Shown one piece after another: positions 1 to 8,510 of a stretch of 43,076 bases of DNA. The DNA is from Paracoccaceae bacterium (GTDB lineage Bacteria > Pseudomonadota > Alphaproteobacteria > Rhodobacterales > Rhodobacteraceae). Both the position numbers and the translations under genes were made by a program. How positions within the stretch are numbered: the stretch's first letter is position 1; every line of letters begins with the position of its first letter. The DNA lies in the NCBI GenBank assembly GCA_020446815.1, contig JAGRDY010000030.1, positions 1-43,076 of the forward strand, read 5' to 3'. Under the pieces are notes generated by a model. The model was not told where the DNA came from and ran no database searches. It was given only the letters and a program-made list of their open reading frames with translations.

Positions 1-404
1 ATCAGCCGGTCCTGCGCCTTGGCCATCCGGGGCCGCACGCGCCTGATGAAGGTCTTGCCCGCATCGGTGATCTTCACGATCTTCGCGCGCCGGTCGAATT
101 CCGAGGGCATCCGCGTCACCAGCCCGCGCCGTTCCAGCCGCCGGATCACATCGGCGCCGCTGGTGCGGTCGATTCCCACCGAAGTCGACAGCGTCAGCTG
201 GTCCATCTCTTCCCCGCCCTGCAGGACCGACAGGATCGCCGACTGCACCGGGGTGATATCCTCACCGCCGCATTCCTCGGCGAACAGACCGACATGGATC
301 TGGTGCAGGCGGCGGATCAGGTAGCCGGGCCGGGTCCAAAGCTCTTCATAGGTCCGGCTTTTGACTTTTCCCGGCCGCGCCGTCTTTTTCGGTGTGTTTT
401 CCAT
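1..404 (-). CDS. MarR-family transcriptional regulator (3' end beyond window)
   Basis: The reading frame runs off the window edge after about 134 codons and begins at an ATG preceded by GAGCAGGGAC. The product has a basic N-terminus, then a winged-helix core: a helix with RPGYLIRRLHQIH, a recognition-helix region with TSGADVIRRLERRGLV, and the wing sequence RMPSEFDRRAKIVKITDAG. The DRR motif in the wing is typical of MarR proteins. It is transcribed divergently from the molybdenum hydroxylase operon. Because one near-palindrome recurs at three promoters of this island, this protein is the natural candidate for the regulator that binds it; that link is inference. MarR proteins usually repress and are released by a small aromatic or heterocyclic ligand. 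The C-terminal dimerisation helices are not in the window. Confidence 0.85.
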   Translation of the reverse strand, partial: MENTPKKTARPGKVKSRTYEELWTRPGYLIRRLHQIHVGLFAEECGGEDITPVQSAILSVLQGGEEMDQLTLSTSVGIDRTSGADVIRRLERRGLVTRMPSEFDRRAKIVKITDAGKTFIRRVRPRMAKAQDRL

Positions 405-517
405 GTCCCTGCTCACAGCTATGTTGCAGACTAGAGATGCGGGCGGCGGCGCCAGAAGGTGCGACCTGCGCTTATTGCCCAGTTTGGCCTTTCCAGACAA
501 GTCCGGGCATGAGCTTG

Positions 518-549
518 TTGCATCGTAAAAATTATGCAGTATGCTTCCT
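518..549 (+). promoter_or_regulatory. Promoter with embedded operator, hydroxylase operon
   Basis: A -35 candidate TTGCAT (518-523) is separated by 16 bp from a -10 candidate TATGCT (540-545). The -10 lies inside TGCAGTATGCTTCCT (535-549), which matches the operator found at the two other promoters of this island at 12 of 15 positions. It lies about 90 bp upstream of the hydroxylase start. This is the most degenerate of the three copies, so repression here may be weaker or depend on another contact. Confidence 0.5.
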
Positions 550-636
550 TTATGATCCAATCGTCATGGGTCCGGCAACCCCCTTGCCCGTCGCTGGACA
601 AGGGATCGCCCGGTCCGGGGCTGGAGGGAACAGGTC

Positions 637-2982
637 TTGACCACCGGAATTGGCGCACGCATCGAACGCAAGGAAGACCGGCGGCTGCTGACCGGGCAGG
701 CGAAGTTCGTCGGCGACATCAAGCTGCCGCGACAGTGGGAAGCCGCTTTTGTCCGCAGCCCCGTGGCGCATGGCCGTATCCGCGCCATCCGCAAGCCCGA
801 GGGGATGGCGGATCGGGTTTTCACCGCCGCGGACCTCTCCGACATCCACCCGATCCGCGCCGAATCCTCGCTGCCGACCTATAACGCCTCGGACCAGTAT
901 CCGCTGGCGAAGGACAAGGTCCGCTTCGTCGGCGAATGCGTGGCGCTCTGCATCGCCCCCACCCGCGCCGAGGCCGAGGATCTGGCCGAACAGGTGGAGA
1001 TCGAGATCGACCCCCTGCCCCCCGTGATCGACGCGCTGAAGGCGCGCGAAGCGGATGCGCCTTTGTTGCATGAAGAATGGGGCAACAACCTTTTCCTGAC
1101 CACCTTCTTCGACGGCGATATCGAGACGCTGCGCAAGACAGCGCCGGTCGTGGTCGAGCGGGAATATTCGACCGCGCGCCAGTGCATGAACCCGATGGAG
1201 GGCAAGGGAACGCTTGCCCATTGGGATGAAAAGGCGGGCCAGCTTGTCGTCTATACCTCCACCCAGGTGCCGCATCTGATCCGCACCGGGATTTCGGAAT
1301 GCCTTGGCCTCGATCAGGGGCAGGTGCGCGTCATCGCGCCCGATGTCGGCGGCGGTTTTGGCTATAAATGCGTGCTTCAGCCTGAAGAGTTGTCCGTCTC
1401 ATGGGTCGCGCGCAAGACCGGCCGCCCGATCCGCTGGACCGAGGATCGGCGCGAACACCTCGTCGCTGGCGCGAATACCCGCCAGCATCACTACAAGCTG
1501 ACCGCCTTCGCCGATGAACGCGGGCGGCTTCTGGGGCTGGATGCCGAGATCACCGTCGATGTCGGCGCCTATTCCGTCTGGCCCTTCACCGCCTGTCTTG
1601 AGGCGGCGCAGGCGGGTGGCAACCTGCCCGGGCCCTACGACTTCGGCACCTATCGCTGCCACACCTTTTCGGTCGCGACCAACAAGCCCGCCTTCACCCC
1701 CTATCGCGGCGTCGCCCGCCCCGGTGTGTGCTTCGCGATGGAACTGACCATCGACGCCATCGCCCGCGCCGTGGGGCGGGAACCGTCGGAGGTGCGCAAG
1801 GAAAACCTCGTCCCCGCGGGGAAGATGCCCTTCACCAACGTGACCAAGAAATTCTATGACAGCGGCGACTATCCCGAAAGCGTCGCACAGGTGGAACGCC
1901 ATATCGGGCTTGCCGGTTTCCGTGCGCGCCAGCAAAAGGCGCGGGCCGAGGGCCGCTTCCTCGGCATCGGGTTTTCGACCTTCACCGAACAATCGGCGCA
2001 TGGCACAAAGGTCTTCGCCGCCTGGGGCCTGCCTCTGGTGCCGGGATACGAACAGGCGATGGTGAAGATCACGCCCTCGGGCTCGGTCGAGGTGCGCTCG
2101 GGCAACCACAGTTTCGGCCAGGGGCTGGAAACGACGCTTGCCCAGGTGGCGAGCGAATGGCTGACCGTCGATACAAGCCGGATCAACGTCACGATGGGCG
2201 ACACGGGCGTGACGCCCTATTCGACCGGCGCCTATGCCTCGCGCGGGATGGTGATGGCGGGCGGGGCGGTGTCGAAGGCGGCAGAGGTTCTTGCCGGGCG
2301 CGTGAAGACCCATGCCGCACATCTCTTGCAGTGCACGCCCGACGACATTCGCCTGGCCGACGGCAAGGCCTGGTTCGGCAATGCGCATGTCGGGTTCGAG
2401 GACATCGCGCGCGCCTGGTATCTGCGCCCCGACCAGCTTCCCGACGATGTGGAGACAGCGGGGCTTGAGGTGACCGAAGGCTACAAACCCGCGATCGACA
2501 CCGGTGTTTTCACCTATGCCACCCACGGCGCCATTGTCGAGGTTGATCCCGATACCGGCATGGTTTCCATAGAGGATTATTATATCTTCGAGGATTGCGG
2601 GCGCCGGGTGAACCCCATGATCCTTGAAGGGCAGGCTTTTGGCGGCGCGACACAGGGCATCGGCACCGCGCTCTTCGAAGAGGTGCTTTACGACGCCAAC
2701 GGCCAGCCGCTGACCTCGACCCTTGCCGATTATGTCCTGCCCGGCCCGGCAGAGCTTCCGCATTTCCGCCTTGGCCATGCCGAAACCCTGTCGCCCTATA
2801 CCCGGCACGGAATCAAGGGTGTGGGCGAAGGCGCGGCAATTGCACCCGGCGGGGCCATCGTCAATGCGATCAACGATGCGCTCACGCCTTTCGGAATAGA
2901 AATCAATGCCATCCCGGCGACCCCCGAAAAGGTACTGGGCGCGATCCTTCGGGCCGGCACCCTGCGGGAGGCCAGCGGATGA
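637..2982 (+). CDS. Molybdopterin-binding subunit of a CO-dehydrogenase/xanthine-dehydrogenase family hydroxylase
   Basis: This 781-residue protein is the large catalytic subunit of a three-part molybdenum hydroxylase, which binds the Mo-cytosine-dinucleotide cofactor and hydroxylates its substrate with water-derived oxygen. The TTG start is supported by GGAGG nine bases upstream. The Q-loop region reads GGGFGYK, the active-site loop is PYRGVARP (residues 355-362), and the catalytic Glu is E731 in GVGEGA. True form I CO dehydrogenases have AYxCSFR in the active-site loop; this protein does not, so carbon monoxide is unlikely to be the substrate. Length and domain order are normal for the family. 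Its stop overlaps the start of the FAD subunit by four bases. Membership of the family is certain; the substrate is unknown, and an aromatic N-heterocycle or aldehyde is plausible. Confidence 0.92.
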   Translation: MTTGIGARIERKEDRRLLTGQAKFVGDIKLPRQWEAAFVRSPVAHGRIRAIRKPEGMADRVFTAADLSDIHPIRAESSLPTYNASDQYPLAKDKVRFVGECVALCIAPTRAEAEDLAEQVEIEIDPLPPVIDALKAREADAPLLHEEWGNNLFLTTFFDGDIETLRKTAPVVVEREYSTARQCMNPMEGKGTLAHWDEKAGQLVVYTSTQVPHLIRTGISECLGLDQGQVRVIAPDVGGGFGYKCVLQPEELSVSWVARKTGRPIRWTEDRREHLVAGANTRQHHYKLTAFADERGRLLGLDAEITVDVGAYSVWPFTACLEAAQAGGNLPGPYDFGTYRCHTFSVATNKPAFTPYRGVARPGVCFAMELTIDAIARAVGREPSEVRKENLVPAGKMPFTNVTKKFYDSGDYPESVAQVERHIGLAGFRARQQKARAEGRFLGIGFSTFTEQSAHGTKVFAAWGLPLVPGYEQAMVKITPSGSVEVRSGNHSFGQGLETTLAQVASEWLTVDTSRINVTMGDTGVTPYSTGAYASRGMVMAGGAVSKAAEVLAGRVKTHAAHLLQCTPDDIRLADGKAWFGNAHVGFEDIARAWYLRPDQLPDDVETAGLEVTEGYKPAIDTGVFTYATHGAIVEVDPDTGMVSIEDYYIFEDCGRRVNPMILEGQAFGGATQGIGTALFEEVLYDANGQPLTSTLADYVLPGPAELPHFRLGHAETLSPYTRHGIKGVGEGAAIAPGGAIVNAINDALTPFGIEINAIPATPEKVLGAILRAGTLREASG

Positions 2983-3812
2983 AACCGTCGCCCTTCGAGA
3001 TTTCCTGCCCCGGCTCGCTCGATGCGGCGCACAAGGCGCTGCACGAAAACCCCCGGGGAACCAGAATCATCAGCGGCGGGCAGTCTTTGGGGCCAATGCT
3101 GAACCTGCGCCTTGCCCGGCCGTCGCGGCTTGTGGATGTTACCGGCTTGTCGGGCCTCGCCGAGATCCGCCAGACCGACAGCCATGTGGAGATTGGCGCG
3201 GCAGTCACCCACGCCAGGATCGAGGATGGCGAGGTGCCGGACCCCATTCCCGGCATGTTGCGCCATGTCGCCGCCGGCATCGCCTATCGGGCGGTGCGCA
3301 ACCGCGGCACGATCGGCGGCAGCCTCTGCCATGCCGATCCCGCCGCCGACTGGGTGACGGCCATGACCGCGCTGGGGGCCACTTTGCTGGTCCGCGACGG
3401 TTCGGGCGGCGCGCGAGAAATTCCGATGTCCGGCTTCATGCTCGGTGCCTATCGGACGTCGATGGCAGAGGATGAGATCCTGACCACGGTGCGCGTCCCG
3501 CGCCATTCTGACCGGGCGCGCTGGGGCTATTACAAGATCTGCCGCAAGGTGGGGGAGTTCGCGGACGCGATAGCGGGTTTTGTCGCCGACCCCGAAAGCC
3601 GCGTCTGCCGCGTGGTTTTCGGATCGACCGGCGGCGCGCCTTTGGTCAGCACAGAGCTTGCCCAGCAGATCGCGACAACGGGGGCCGTCCCGCCGCTTGA
3701 CACCGTCAAAACCGTCCTGCGCGACAGCGGACTGACCCTGTCGGACGTGAAGATCCACCAACTCGCCATCGCCCATTCCCGCGCCGTGACAGAGGCCCTT
3801 TCCGATGCCTGA
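2979..3812 (+). CDS. FAD-binding medium subunit of the molybdenum hydroxylase (CoxM type)
   Basis: The 277-residue product has the two FAD-pyrophosphate motifs of the family: GGQSLGPMLNLRLARP (from residue 33) and TIGGSLCHADPA (111-122). The C-terminal CO-dehydrogenase-type flavoprotein domain follows (about 180-275). Its role is to take electrons from the iron-sulfur subunit and pass them to the final acceptor. It overlaps the large subunit by ATGA and the next gene by eight bases, so the three genes are probably translationally coupled and made in fixed ratio. Loop segments vary too much to predict the electron acceptor; the island's own ferredoxin is one option. Confidence 0.92.
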   Translation: MKPSPFEISCPGSLDAAHKALHENPRGTRIISGGQSLGPMLNLRLARPSRLVDVTGLSGLAEIRQTDSHVEIGAAVTHARIEDGEVPDPIPGMLRHVAAGIAYRAVRNRGTIGGSLCHADPAADWVTAMTALGATLLVRDGSGGAREIPMSGFMLGAYRTSMAEDEILTTVRVPRHSDRARWGYYKICRKVGEFADAIAGFVADPESRVCRVVFGSTGGAPLVSTELAQQIATTGAVPPLDTVKTVLRDSGLTLSDVKIHQLAIAHSRAVTEALSDA

Positions 3813-4929
3813 GACCCTGACCCTGACCGTCAATGGCGAGAATTGCACCGTCACCGTCCCGCCGCGCACCCAACTGGCCGAGGTATTGCGCGATCATCTC
3901 GACCTGACGGGCACGCATCTTGCCTGCGAACAGGGTGTCTGCGGTGCCTGCACCGTGATGATGAACGGCAGGCCAGTGCGCTCCTGTATCACCTATGCCC
4001 ATGCCTGTGACGGCGCGGTGATCGAGACGATCGAGGGGCATCGCGGCGACGCGGTCATGGACCAGTTGCGCGATGCCTTCTCGCGCCACCATGCGCTGCA
4101 ATGCGGCTTCTGCACGCCGGGGATGCTGGCGACCGCGCGCGACATCGTTTCGCGCTTCGATACCGCCGATGAAGCCACGATCCGGCTTGAGCTGAGCGGC
4201 AATCTCTGCCGCTGCACCGGCTATGTCGGGATCGTCGGCGCGATTTCCGAGGTCATCACGGCGAAGGGTTCCACCGGCAAGCACTCCGCGCCCCCTTCCC
4301 CTGCGCGCCCCGCAAAGCCGTTCACGCCGTTCGAGCCGGTCGAGGCGGCGCAGACACCCATCCCGACCGCACCGAAAGGCTCCGTTTCGGCGGAGGGCGG
4401 CTGGACCGTGGTCAAGCGCAGCTTTGCGCTGAACCACGCACCGGATGCCGTCTGGCAGCTTTTCCGAGACCCGGCCCGCGTGGCCCCCTGCATCCCCGGC
4501 GCGACGGTGGAGAGCCTTGATGCCGAAAGCTTCACCGGCGCGGTGGAAATCCGCTTTGGCCCGATCCGGGCGCGCTTTGGCGGGCGCGGCAGCTATGAAA
4601 ATGACGATGCTGCCCGCGCGGGGACGATCCGGGGCGAGGGCGACGACAAGCTTGGCAAGTCGAAGGTCCGGGGGGCGCTGCGCTATGCCATCGCGAAAGG
4701 CGCGACGCCCCAGGTGAGCCGCGCCGAGGTGGAGTTGCGGTTCGAGATCGACGGCATGCTGGCGCAATTCAACCGGCCGGAACTTGTCACCGGATTCGTC
4801 GATTACATCCTGGTGCAGTTTGCCGCCAATTGCGATGCCGTCCTGTCGGGCGGCGAGGCCGGCCCAGTGAAACGGCTGAGCGTCTTCGCGATGCTCTGGG
4901 CTGTCCTGAAGGCGCGGTTTTCGCGTTAG
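3805..4929 (+). CDS. Iron-sulfur subunit (CoxS type) fused to a CoxG-like SRPBCC domain
   Basis: Residues 1-155 are a complete two-cluster [2Fe-2S] subunit. The plant-type cluster is at C41, C46, C49 and C61, and the second at C100, C103, C135 and C137 (CRCTGY). A proline- and alanine-rich linker follows (about 155-198). Residues 199-374 resemble CoxG, an SRPBCC-fold protein that in Oligotropha is linked to membrane anchoring of CO dehydrogenase. The C-terminus (about 350-374) is hydrophobic and basic, which fits membrane contact. The reading frame is continuous and codon use is even, so the fusion is real and not a sequencing join. It would tether the enzyme through its electron-transfer subunit; that is inference. 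Its stop lies 15 bases from the convergent reductase gene. Confidence 0.88.
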   Translation: MPETLTLTVNGENCTVTVPPRTQLAEVLRDHLDLTGTHLACEQGVCGACTVMMNGRPVRSCITYAHACDGAVIETIEGHRGDAVMDQLRDAFSRHHALQCGFCTPGMLATARDIVSRFDTADEATIRLELSGNLCRCTGYVGIVGAISEVITAKGSTGKHSAPPSPARPAKPFTPFEPVEAAQTPIPTAPKGSVSAEGGWTVVKRSFALNHAPDAVWQLFRDPARVAPCIPGATVESLDAESFTGAVEIRFGPIRARFGGRGSYENDDAARAGTIRGEGDDKLGKSKVRGALRYAIAKGATPQVSRAEVELRFEIDGMLAQFNRPELVTGFVDYILVQFAANCDAVLSGGEAGPVKRLSVFAMLWAVLKARFSR

Positions 4930-4944
4930 GCGGCGCTTGCCGGA

Positions 4945-5769
4945 TCAATCGACGAAAGCGCGTTCGACGACATATTGGCCGGGCTTGCTGTTGGCCCCTT
5001 CGGTAAAGCCGCGCGCCTCGAGAATGCGCTTCATGTCGAGGTTCAGCGCCATCGAGCCACAGATCATCACCCGGTCATGCGCCGGGTCAAGCGGCGGCAC
5101 GCCGAGGTCGGCAAAAAGCTTTCCGCTTTCAATCAGGTCGGTGATACGGCCCATCCTTTCGGAGGTTTCGCGCGTCGTGGTGGCGTAGCGGCGGAACTTG
5201 ACGGCGGCTTCCTCGCCCACCAGCGGGTCTTCGGCCAGCCGCCGTTCCAGATCGTCGCCATAGCCCAGCTCGCTTTTCAGGCGGCAGGTCTGGGTCAGGA
5301 TGACGCTGTCGAATTTCTCGTAGGTTTCCGGCTCGCGCATCAGGCTGGCGAAAGGCGCAACCCCGGTGCCGGTGGAAATCATCCAGAGCCGCTTGCCCGG
5401 CAAGAGCGCGTCGATGACAAGGGTTCCGGTCGGCTTGGTCTTGACGATCACCTGATCGCCCACCTCGATCTTTTGCAGGCGCGAGGTCAGCGGCCCGTCG
5501 GGCACCTTGATCGAATAGAATTCCAGCTCTTCGTCCCAGAAGGGCGAGGCGATGGAATAGGCGCGCAGGATCGGTTTGCCGTTTTCTCCCGGCAGGCCGA
5601 TCATCACGAATTCGCCCGACCGGAACCGGAAGCTGGCCGGTCTTGTGACGCGGAAGGAAAACAGGCGATCATCCCAGTGCCGGACATTCAGCACGGTCTG
5701 GGCATCGGGCATGGGCTTGGTGATGGGCTTGGTTTCGGGCGCGGCGGCCGGCGTTTGGGCGACGTTCAT
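4945..5769 (-). CDS. fpr: Ferredoxin--NADP(+) reductase
   Basis: The 274-residue flavoprotein exchanges electrons between ferredoxin or flavodoxin and NADP(H). The FAD-binding RAYS motif is at residues 69-72, the NADP pyrophosphate motif STGTGVAP at 132-139, and the C-terminus PGQYVVERAFVD is characteristic of Rhodobacter-type bacterial FPRs. The first 20 or so residues (Ala/Pro/Lys rich) extend beyond the usual N-terminus. It lies downstream of the ferredoxin gene with 42 bases between them, so both probably share the operator-controlled promoter. This suggests a dedicated electron-transfer pair for the island; whether it is the housekeeping FPR of the cell cannot be told from the window. 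Confidence 0.92.
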   Translation of the reverse strand: MNVAQTPAAAPETKPITKPMPDAQTVLNVRHWDDRLFSFRVTRPASFRFRSGEFVMIGLPGENGKPILRAYSIASPFWDEELEFYSIKVPDGPLTSRLQKIEVGDQVIVKTKPTGTLVIDALLPGKRLWMISTGTGVAPFASLMREPETYEKFDSVILTQTCRLKSELGYGDDLERRLAEDPLVGEEAAVKFRRYATTTRETSERMGRITDLIESGKLFADLGVPPLDPAHDRVMICGSMALNLDMKRILEARGFTEGANSKPGQYVVERAFVD

Positions 5770-5811
5770 GAGTTTCTCCGGTTCGGCAGGGGTTTCGCGC
5801 TGCGCGGGCGC

Positions 5812-6336
5812 TCAGGGGTTCACGCGCAGCCCGTCCACCTCGAAGCCCTCGGGCTCTTCGGTGTCGATCGGGTCCAGTATGACGATCCTGGCGTCGTCCT
5901 CGGGTTTCGGGAAAGCGACGGCCGCGCCGTCAACTTCGTAATGTTCGGCATCCGCGTCGCTTGGCATGTCACCCGCCTCATAGATCGGTTTTTGCGCCTG
6001 AGGCTCGGGTGGCGCGTCTCCGGTGATGAGCAGCCCCGCCTTGTCGGGCCTGCCGTTCCAGTTCGCGGCATCGGGCGGAACGATTCCGATTTCGGTGATG
6101 TTTGGCCAGATTCCAGCGTATTTCGCATTGATGGCAAGCCATTCGCCCAGCCCCGTCTCCGTATCGGCGCGGATCGCGTCGGCCGGGCATTCCGGTTCGC
6201 AGACACCGCAATCGATGCATTCCTCGGGATGGATGACCAGAAAGTTCTCGCCCTCATAGAAACAATCCACTGGGCAGACCGTGACGCAGTCCTGGAACTT
6301 GCAGTTGATGCAGTTTTCCGTGACGACATAGGTCAT
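5812..6336 (-). CDS. Seven-iron ferredoxin (FdxA type) with long acidic C-terminal extension
   Basis: The first 55 residues match the FdxA/Azotobacter FdI pattern. C9, C17 and C50 are expected to hold a [3Fe-4S] cluster, and C21, C40, C43 and C46 a [4Fe-4S] cluster; free cysteines C12 and C25 are also kept. Typical FdxA proteins are about 105-112 residues long. This one has 174, with some 65 extra residues rich in Asp, Glu and Pro after the PPDAANWNG segment. The extension has no cysteine or recognisable domain and could be a docking tail. SD sequence AGAGGTG precedes the ATG. The gene is first in a two-gene operon with fpr. Confidence 0.9.
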   Translation of the reverse strand: MTYVVTENCINCKFQDCVTVCPVDCFYEGENFLVIHPEECIDCGVCEPECPADAIRADTETGLGEWLAINAKYAGIWPNITEIGIVPPDAANWNGRPDKAGLLITGDAPPEPQAQKPIYEAGDMPSDADAEHYEVDGAAVAFPKPEDDARIVILDPIDTEEPEGFEVDGLRVNP

Positions 6337-6354
6337 GATTCACCTCTCATTTTT

Positions 6355-6387
6355 AGGAAGTATACTCCTTAAAATCAGAGAAGGCAA
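6355..6387 (-). promoter_or_regulatory. Ferredoxin operon promoter with embedded operator
   Basis: Read on the minus strand, -35 TTGCCT (6382-6387) and -10 TATACT (6359-6364) are separated by exactly 17 bp, close to the sigma70 consensus. The -10 sits in AGGAGTATACTTCCT (6355-6369), a near-palindrome centred on GTATAC and repeated at the preA-like promoter with one change. A protein bound here would block RNA polymerase directly. The -35 begins only three bases after the stop codon of the upstream DUF2848 gene. Confidence 0.7.
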
Positions 6388-6390
6388 ACC

Positions 6391-7089
6391 CTAACCGAGA
6401 ATCGGCACCGGAACCACGTCATAGGCGTGGGAAATCCGGCGGTTCAGCACCGGATCGACAAGTTCGAGCGCGAAGCGCGGGCTGAACCTGACCCCGCCGA
6501 TGGCGCCGCAGGTGCCGCCGAACATCAGGGTGCGTTCGGCCAGTTCACCGCCATCCGCCTTCAGGTGGGCAAGCAGTTCCGCAGGCGAAAGAAGCCCCGC
6601 GACGCCGCCATCCTGATAGACGACCTCGCCGCCCGCCTCGCGGATGGTGGCGCGGATCAGAATCCGGTCCCAATGCCCTTCGACCTCATCCAGCGGCCAG
6701 AATTCGGTCGCGACGGGCTTGTCGCAAAGCTGCTTGGCCACCGTGATTCCCATATGCTCCACCACCCGGTCGGTATGGTCCGATCCCGCGCCGACCCAGA
6801 TCCGGCCCTTGTGGTTCAGAAGGACATATTCGACTTCGCCGCTCGACCCGTCGCCGATCACCTCGATCGCGTCGGCCACCGAAAGGCGCGACACGCCAAC
6901 CCGGTAGAAAAGCGGGGTTTTCGCGGGCGGCTTCACCCAGATCTTCGCCAGTTCGTCGATATGATGCTGAAGCGCCGCCTTGTCGCGGCCGGTCCAGCCG
7001 CCGACAATGACCTTTTCGATGACGACCCTCTCGCGCTCCTGACCGGCGCGCGTGGTGAAGGTGGCGTCAAATTCGACCCTGGCTGACAT
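6391..7089 (-). CDS. DUF2848 family protein
   Basis: The 232-residue protein is recognised as DUF2848 from its overall sequence, including GWTGRDKAALQHHIDELAK near the start, VEYVLLNHKGRIWVGAGSDHTDR in the middle and MFGGTCGAIGGVRFSPRFAL near the end. The family has no firmly assigned activity that I know of. The conserved HTDR, the SDH and the Gly-rich GTCGAIGG segments resemble the architecture of fumarylacetoacetate-hydrolase-like enzymes, but that is only a suggestion. It lies 15 bases after the amidase stop, the last gene of the preA-like operon, which points to a hydrolytic or isomerising step in the same pathway. No signal peptide, so it is cytoplasmic. Confidence 0.75.
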   Translation of the reverse strand: MSARVEFDATFTTRAGQERERVVIEKVIVGGWTGRDKAALQHHIDELAKIWVKPPAKTPLFYRVGVSRLSVADAIEVIGDGSSGEVEYVLLNHKGRIWVGAGSDHTDRVVEHMGITVAKQLCDKPVATEFWPLDEVEGHWDRILIRATIREAGGEVVYQDGGVAGLLSPAELLAHLKADGGELAERTLMFGGTCGAIGGVRFSPRFALELVDPVLNRRISHAYDVVPVPILG

Positions 7090-7104
7090 GATGTGCCCTT
7101 TCGG

Positions 7105-8451
7105 TTAACGGCCCCGGATGGTGCCTTCCAATCCCCGCGCGATCGACAAAAGCCTGCGGTCCCCACCGGTGCGCCCCATCAGCATCGCGCCCACCGGCAG
7201 CGTCCCTACCCCGTGGCAGGGGATGGAGATCGCGGGCAGGTCAAGGAAATTTCCGACGGCGGTGTTGCGCAGGCAAAGAAGGTTCGTCGCGGCCGACTTC
7301 GCGGGACAGGCAAGGCTTTCGAGTGTCGGCGCGACGATCTGCACGGTGGGCAGGATCAACGCGTCGAAGGCATCGGTTCTGCGCGCCACCAGCGCGCGCA
7401 TCTTCGCGCGGGCCTCGATCGTGCGGATATAGTCTTCGGCCGTTTGCGACTGACCGGCGCTGAACCGTTCCCTGACCCAGGGGTCATAGAATTCCGGTCG
7501 CGTCTCAAGAAACGGCTTGTGCCAGGCATAGGCCTCGGCCCCGACAAGGCCGCCCTTGCCGTTGATCTTCGGAAGCTCGGCCAGTTCCTCGATGGTCAGC
7601 GGCATCAGGCGGACCCCCCGGCTCGACAGACGGGTCAGCATCTTTTCATAGGCCGCGCCAACCGCCTCATCCAGATGCTCGGTCACATAGCCCTCAAGCA
7701 CCGCCAGACGCAGGCCGCCTTCGGGAAACGAATCCACATCCTCCCCGACCCCACCCGACAGGACGGAATCAAGCACCGCGCAATCGGAGACGGAATTCGC
7801 GAATGGGCCGATACAGTCGAGCGATTTCGACAGCGGCACGGTGCCGTCCCTGGGCACCCGCGCCGATGTCGGCTTGAACCCCACGACACCGCAAAAAGCC
7901 GCCGGGATGCGGCAGGATCCGCCGGTGTCCGTTCCGATCGCGGCAGGCACCATCCCTTCGGCCACCGCAACGGCCGCGCCGGAGGAAGAGCCGCCGGGGA
8001 TGCGATGCGCCGCCTTGTCATGCGGGTTGCGGGGGGTGCCGAAATGGGCGTTGATGCCAAGCCCGGAATAGGCGAATTCGGTCATGTTGTTCTTGCCGAC
8101 GATGACGAACCCGGCGGTGCGCAGGCGCTGCACGATGGTCGCGTCGGCCGTGGCGGGCGGCTGATCGTCCAGCACCCGCGACCCGGCCGTCGTCACCTCC
8201 CCCCTGACGTCGAACAGATCCTTGATCGCCAGCGGCACCCCTGCAAACGGCGGCAGCGCGATGCCGCTCGCACGAGCCGCGTCGGTCCATTCGGCCTGCG
8301 CCCGCGCGGCCTCGGGATAGCTGCGCAGAAACACCACATCGCCCTGCCCGGCCGGGTCGGAAATGCGCGAAAGCGCCTCCTGCACCAGATCGGCGCTTTT
8401 CAGGCTGCCTCTGGTCAGCTTGCGCGAAAGGTCGGTCAGGTTCTGGATCAT
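7105..8451 (-). CDS. Amidase-signature family hydrolase
   Basis: The 448-residue product has the Ser-cisSer-Lys triad of the amidase signature family: K77 in GVPLAIKDLFDV, cis-Ser S156 in PGGSSSG, and nucleophile S179 in GTDTGGSCRIPA. These enzymes hydrolyse amides, carbamates or ureido compounds in the cytoplasm. I chose the ATG at 8451, preceded by GGGA; a TTG five codons upstream is an alternative with no ribosome site. Relatives include AtzF/allophanate hydrolase, ureidomalonase-like enzymes and GatA. The absence of gatB and gatC and the catabolic neighbours argue against a glutamyl-tRNA amidotransferase. The operon context suggests ring-derived amide or ureide hydrolysis. Confidence 0.88.
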   Translation of the reverse strand: MIQNLTDLSRKLTRGSLKSADLVQEALSRISDPAGQGDVVFLRSYPEAARAQAEWTDAARASGIALPPFAGVPLAIKDLFDVRGEVTTAGSRVLDDQPPATADATIVQRLRTAGFVIVGKNNMTEFAYSGLGINAHFGTPRNPHDKAAHRIPGGSSSGAAVAVAEGMVPAAIGTDTGGSCRIPAAFCGVVGFKPTSARVPRDGTVPLSKSLDCIGPFANSVSDCAVLDSVLSGGVGEDVDSFPEGGLRLAVLEGYVTEHLDEAVGAAYEKMLTRLSSRGVRLMPLTIEELAELPKINGKGGLVGAEAYAWHKPFLETRPEFYDPWVRERFSAGQSQTAEDYIRTIEARAKMRALVARRTDAFDALILPTVQIVAPTLESLACPAKSAATNLLCLRNTAVGNFLDLPAISIPCHGVGTLPVGAMLMGRTGGDRRLLSIARGLEGTIRGR

Positions 8452-8510
8452 GTCGGGGTCCCGCAAAGACAGACCGCCCCAAAAGCGGGGCGGTCAGGAA
8501 AGGCCTGGGT

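Noticed and set aside
1399-2808. A 469-residue minus-strand open frame opposite the hydroxylase subunit
   Set aside because: The plus-strand protein matches a well-defined family over its full length; the antisense frame has no recognisable domain.
637-4929. True aerobic carbon-monoxide dehydrogenase
   Set aside because: The active-site loop is PYRGVARP and lacks the AYxCSFR motif of form I enzymes, and there are no coxD, coxE or coxF genes beside it in the window.
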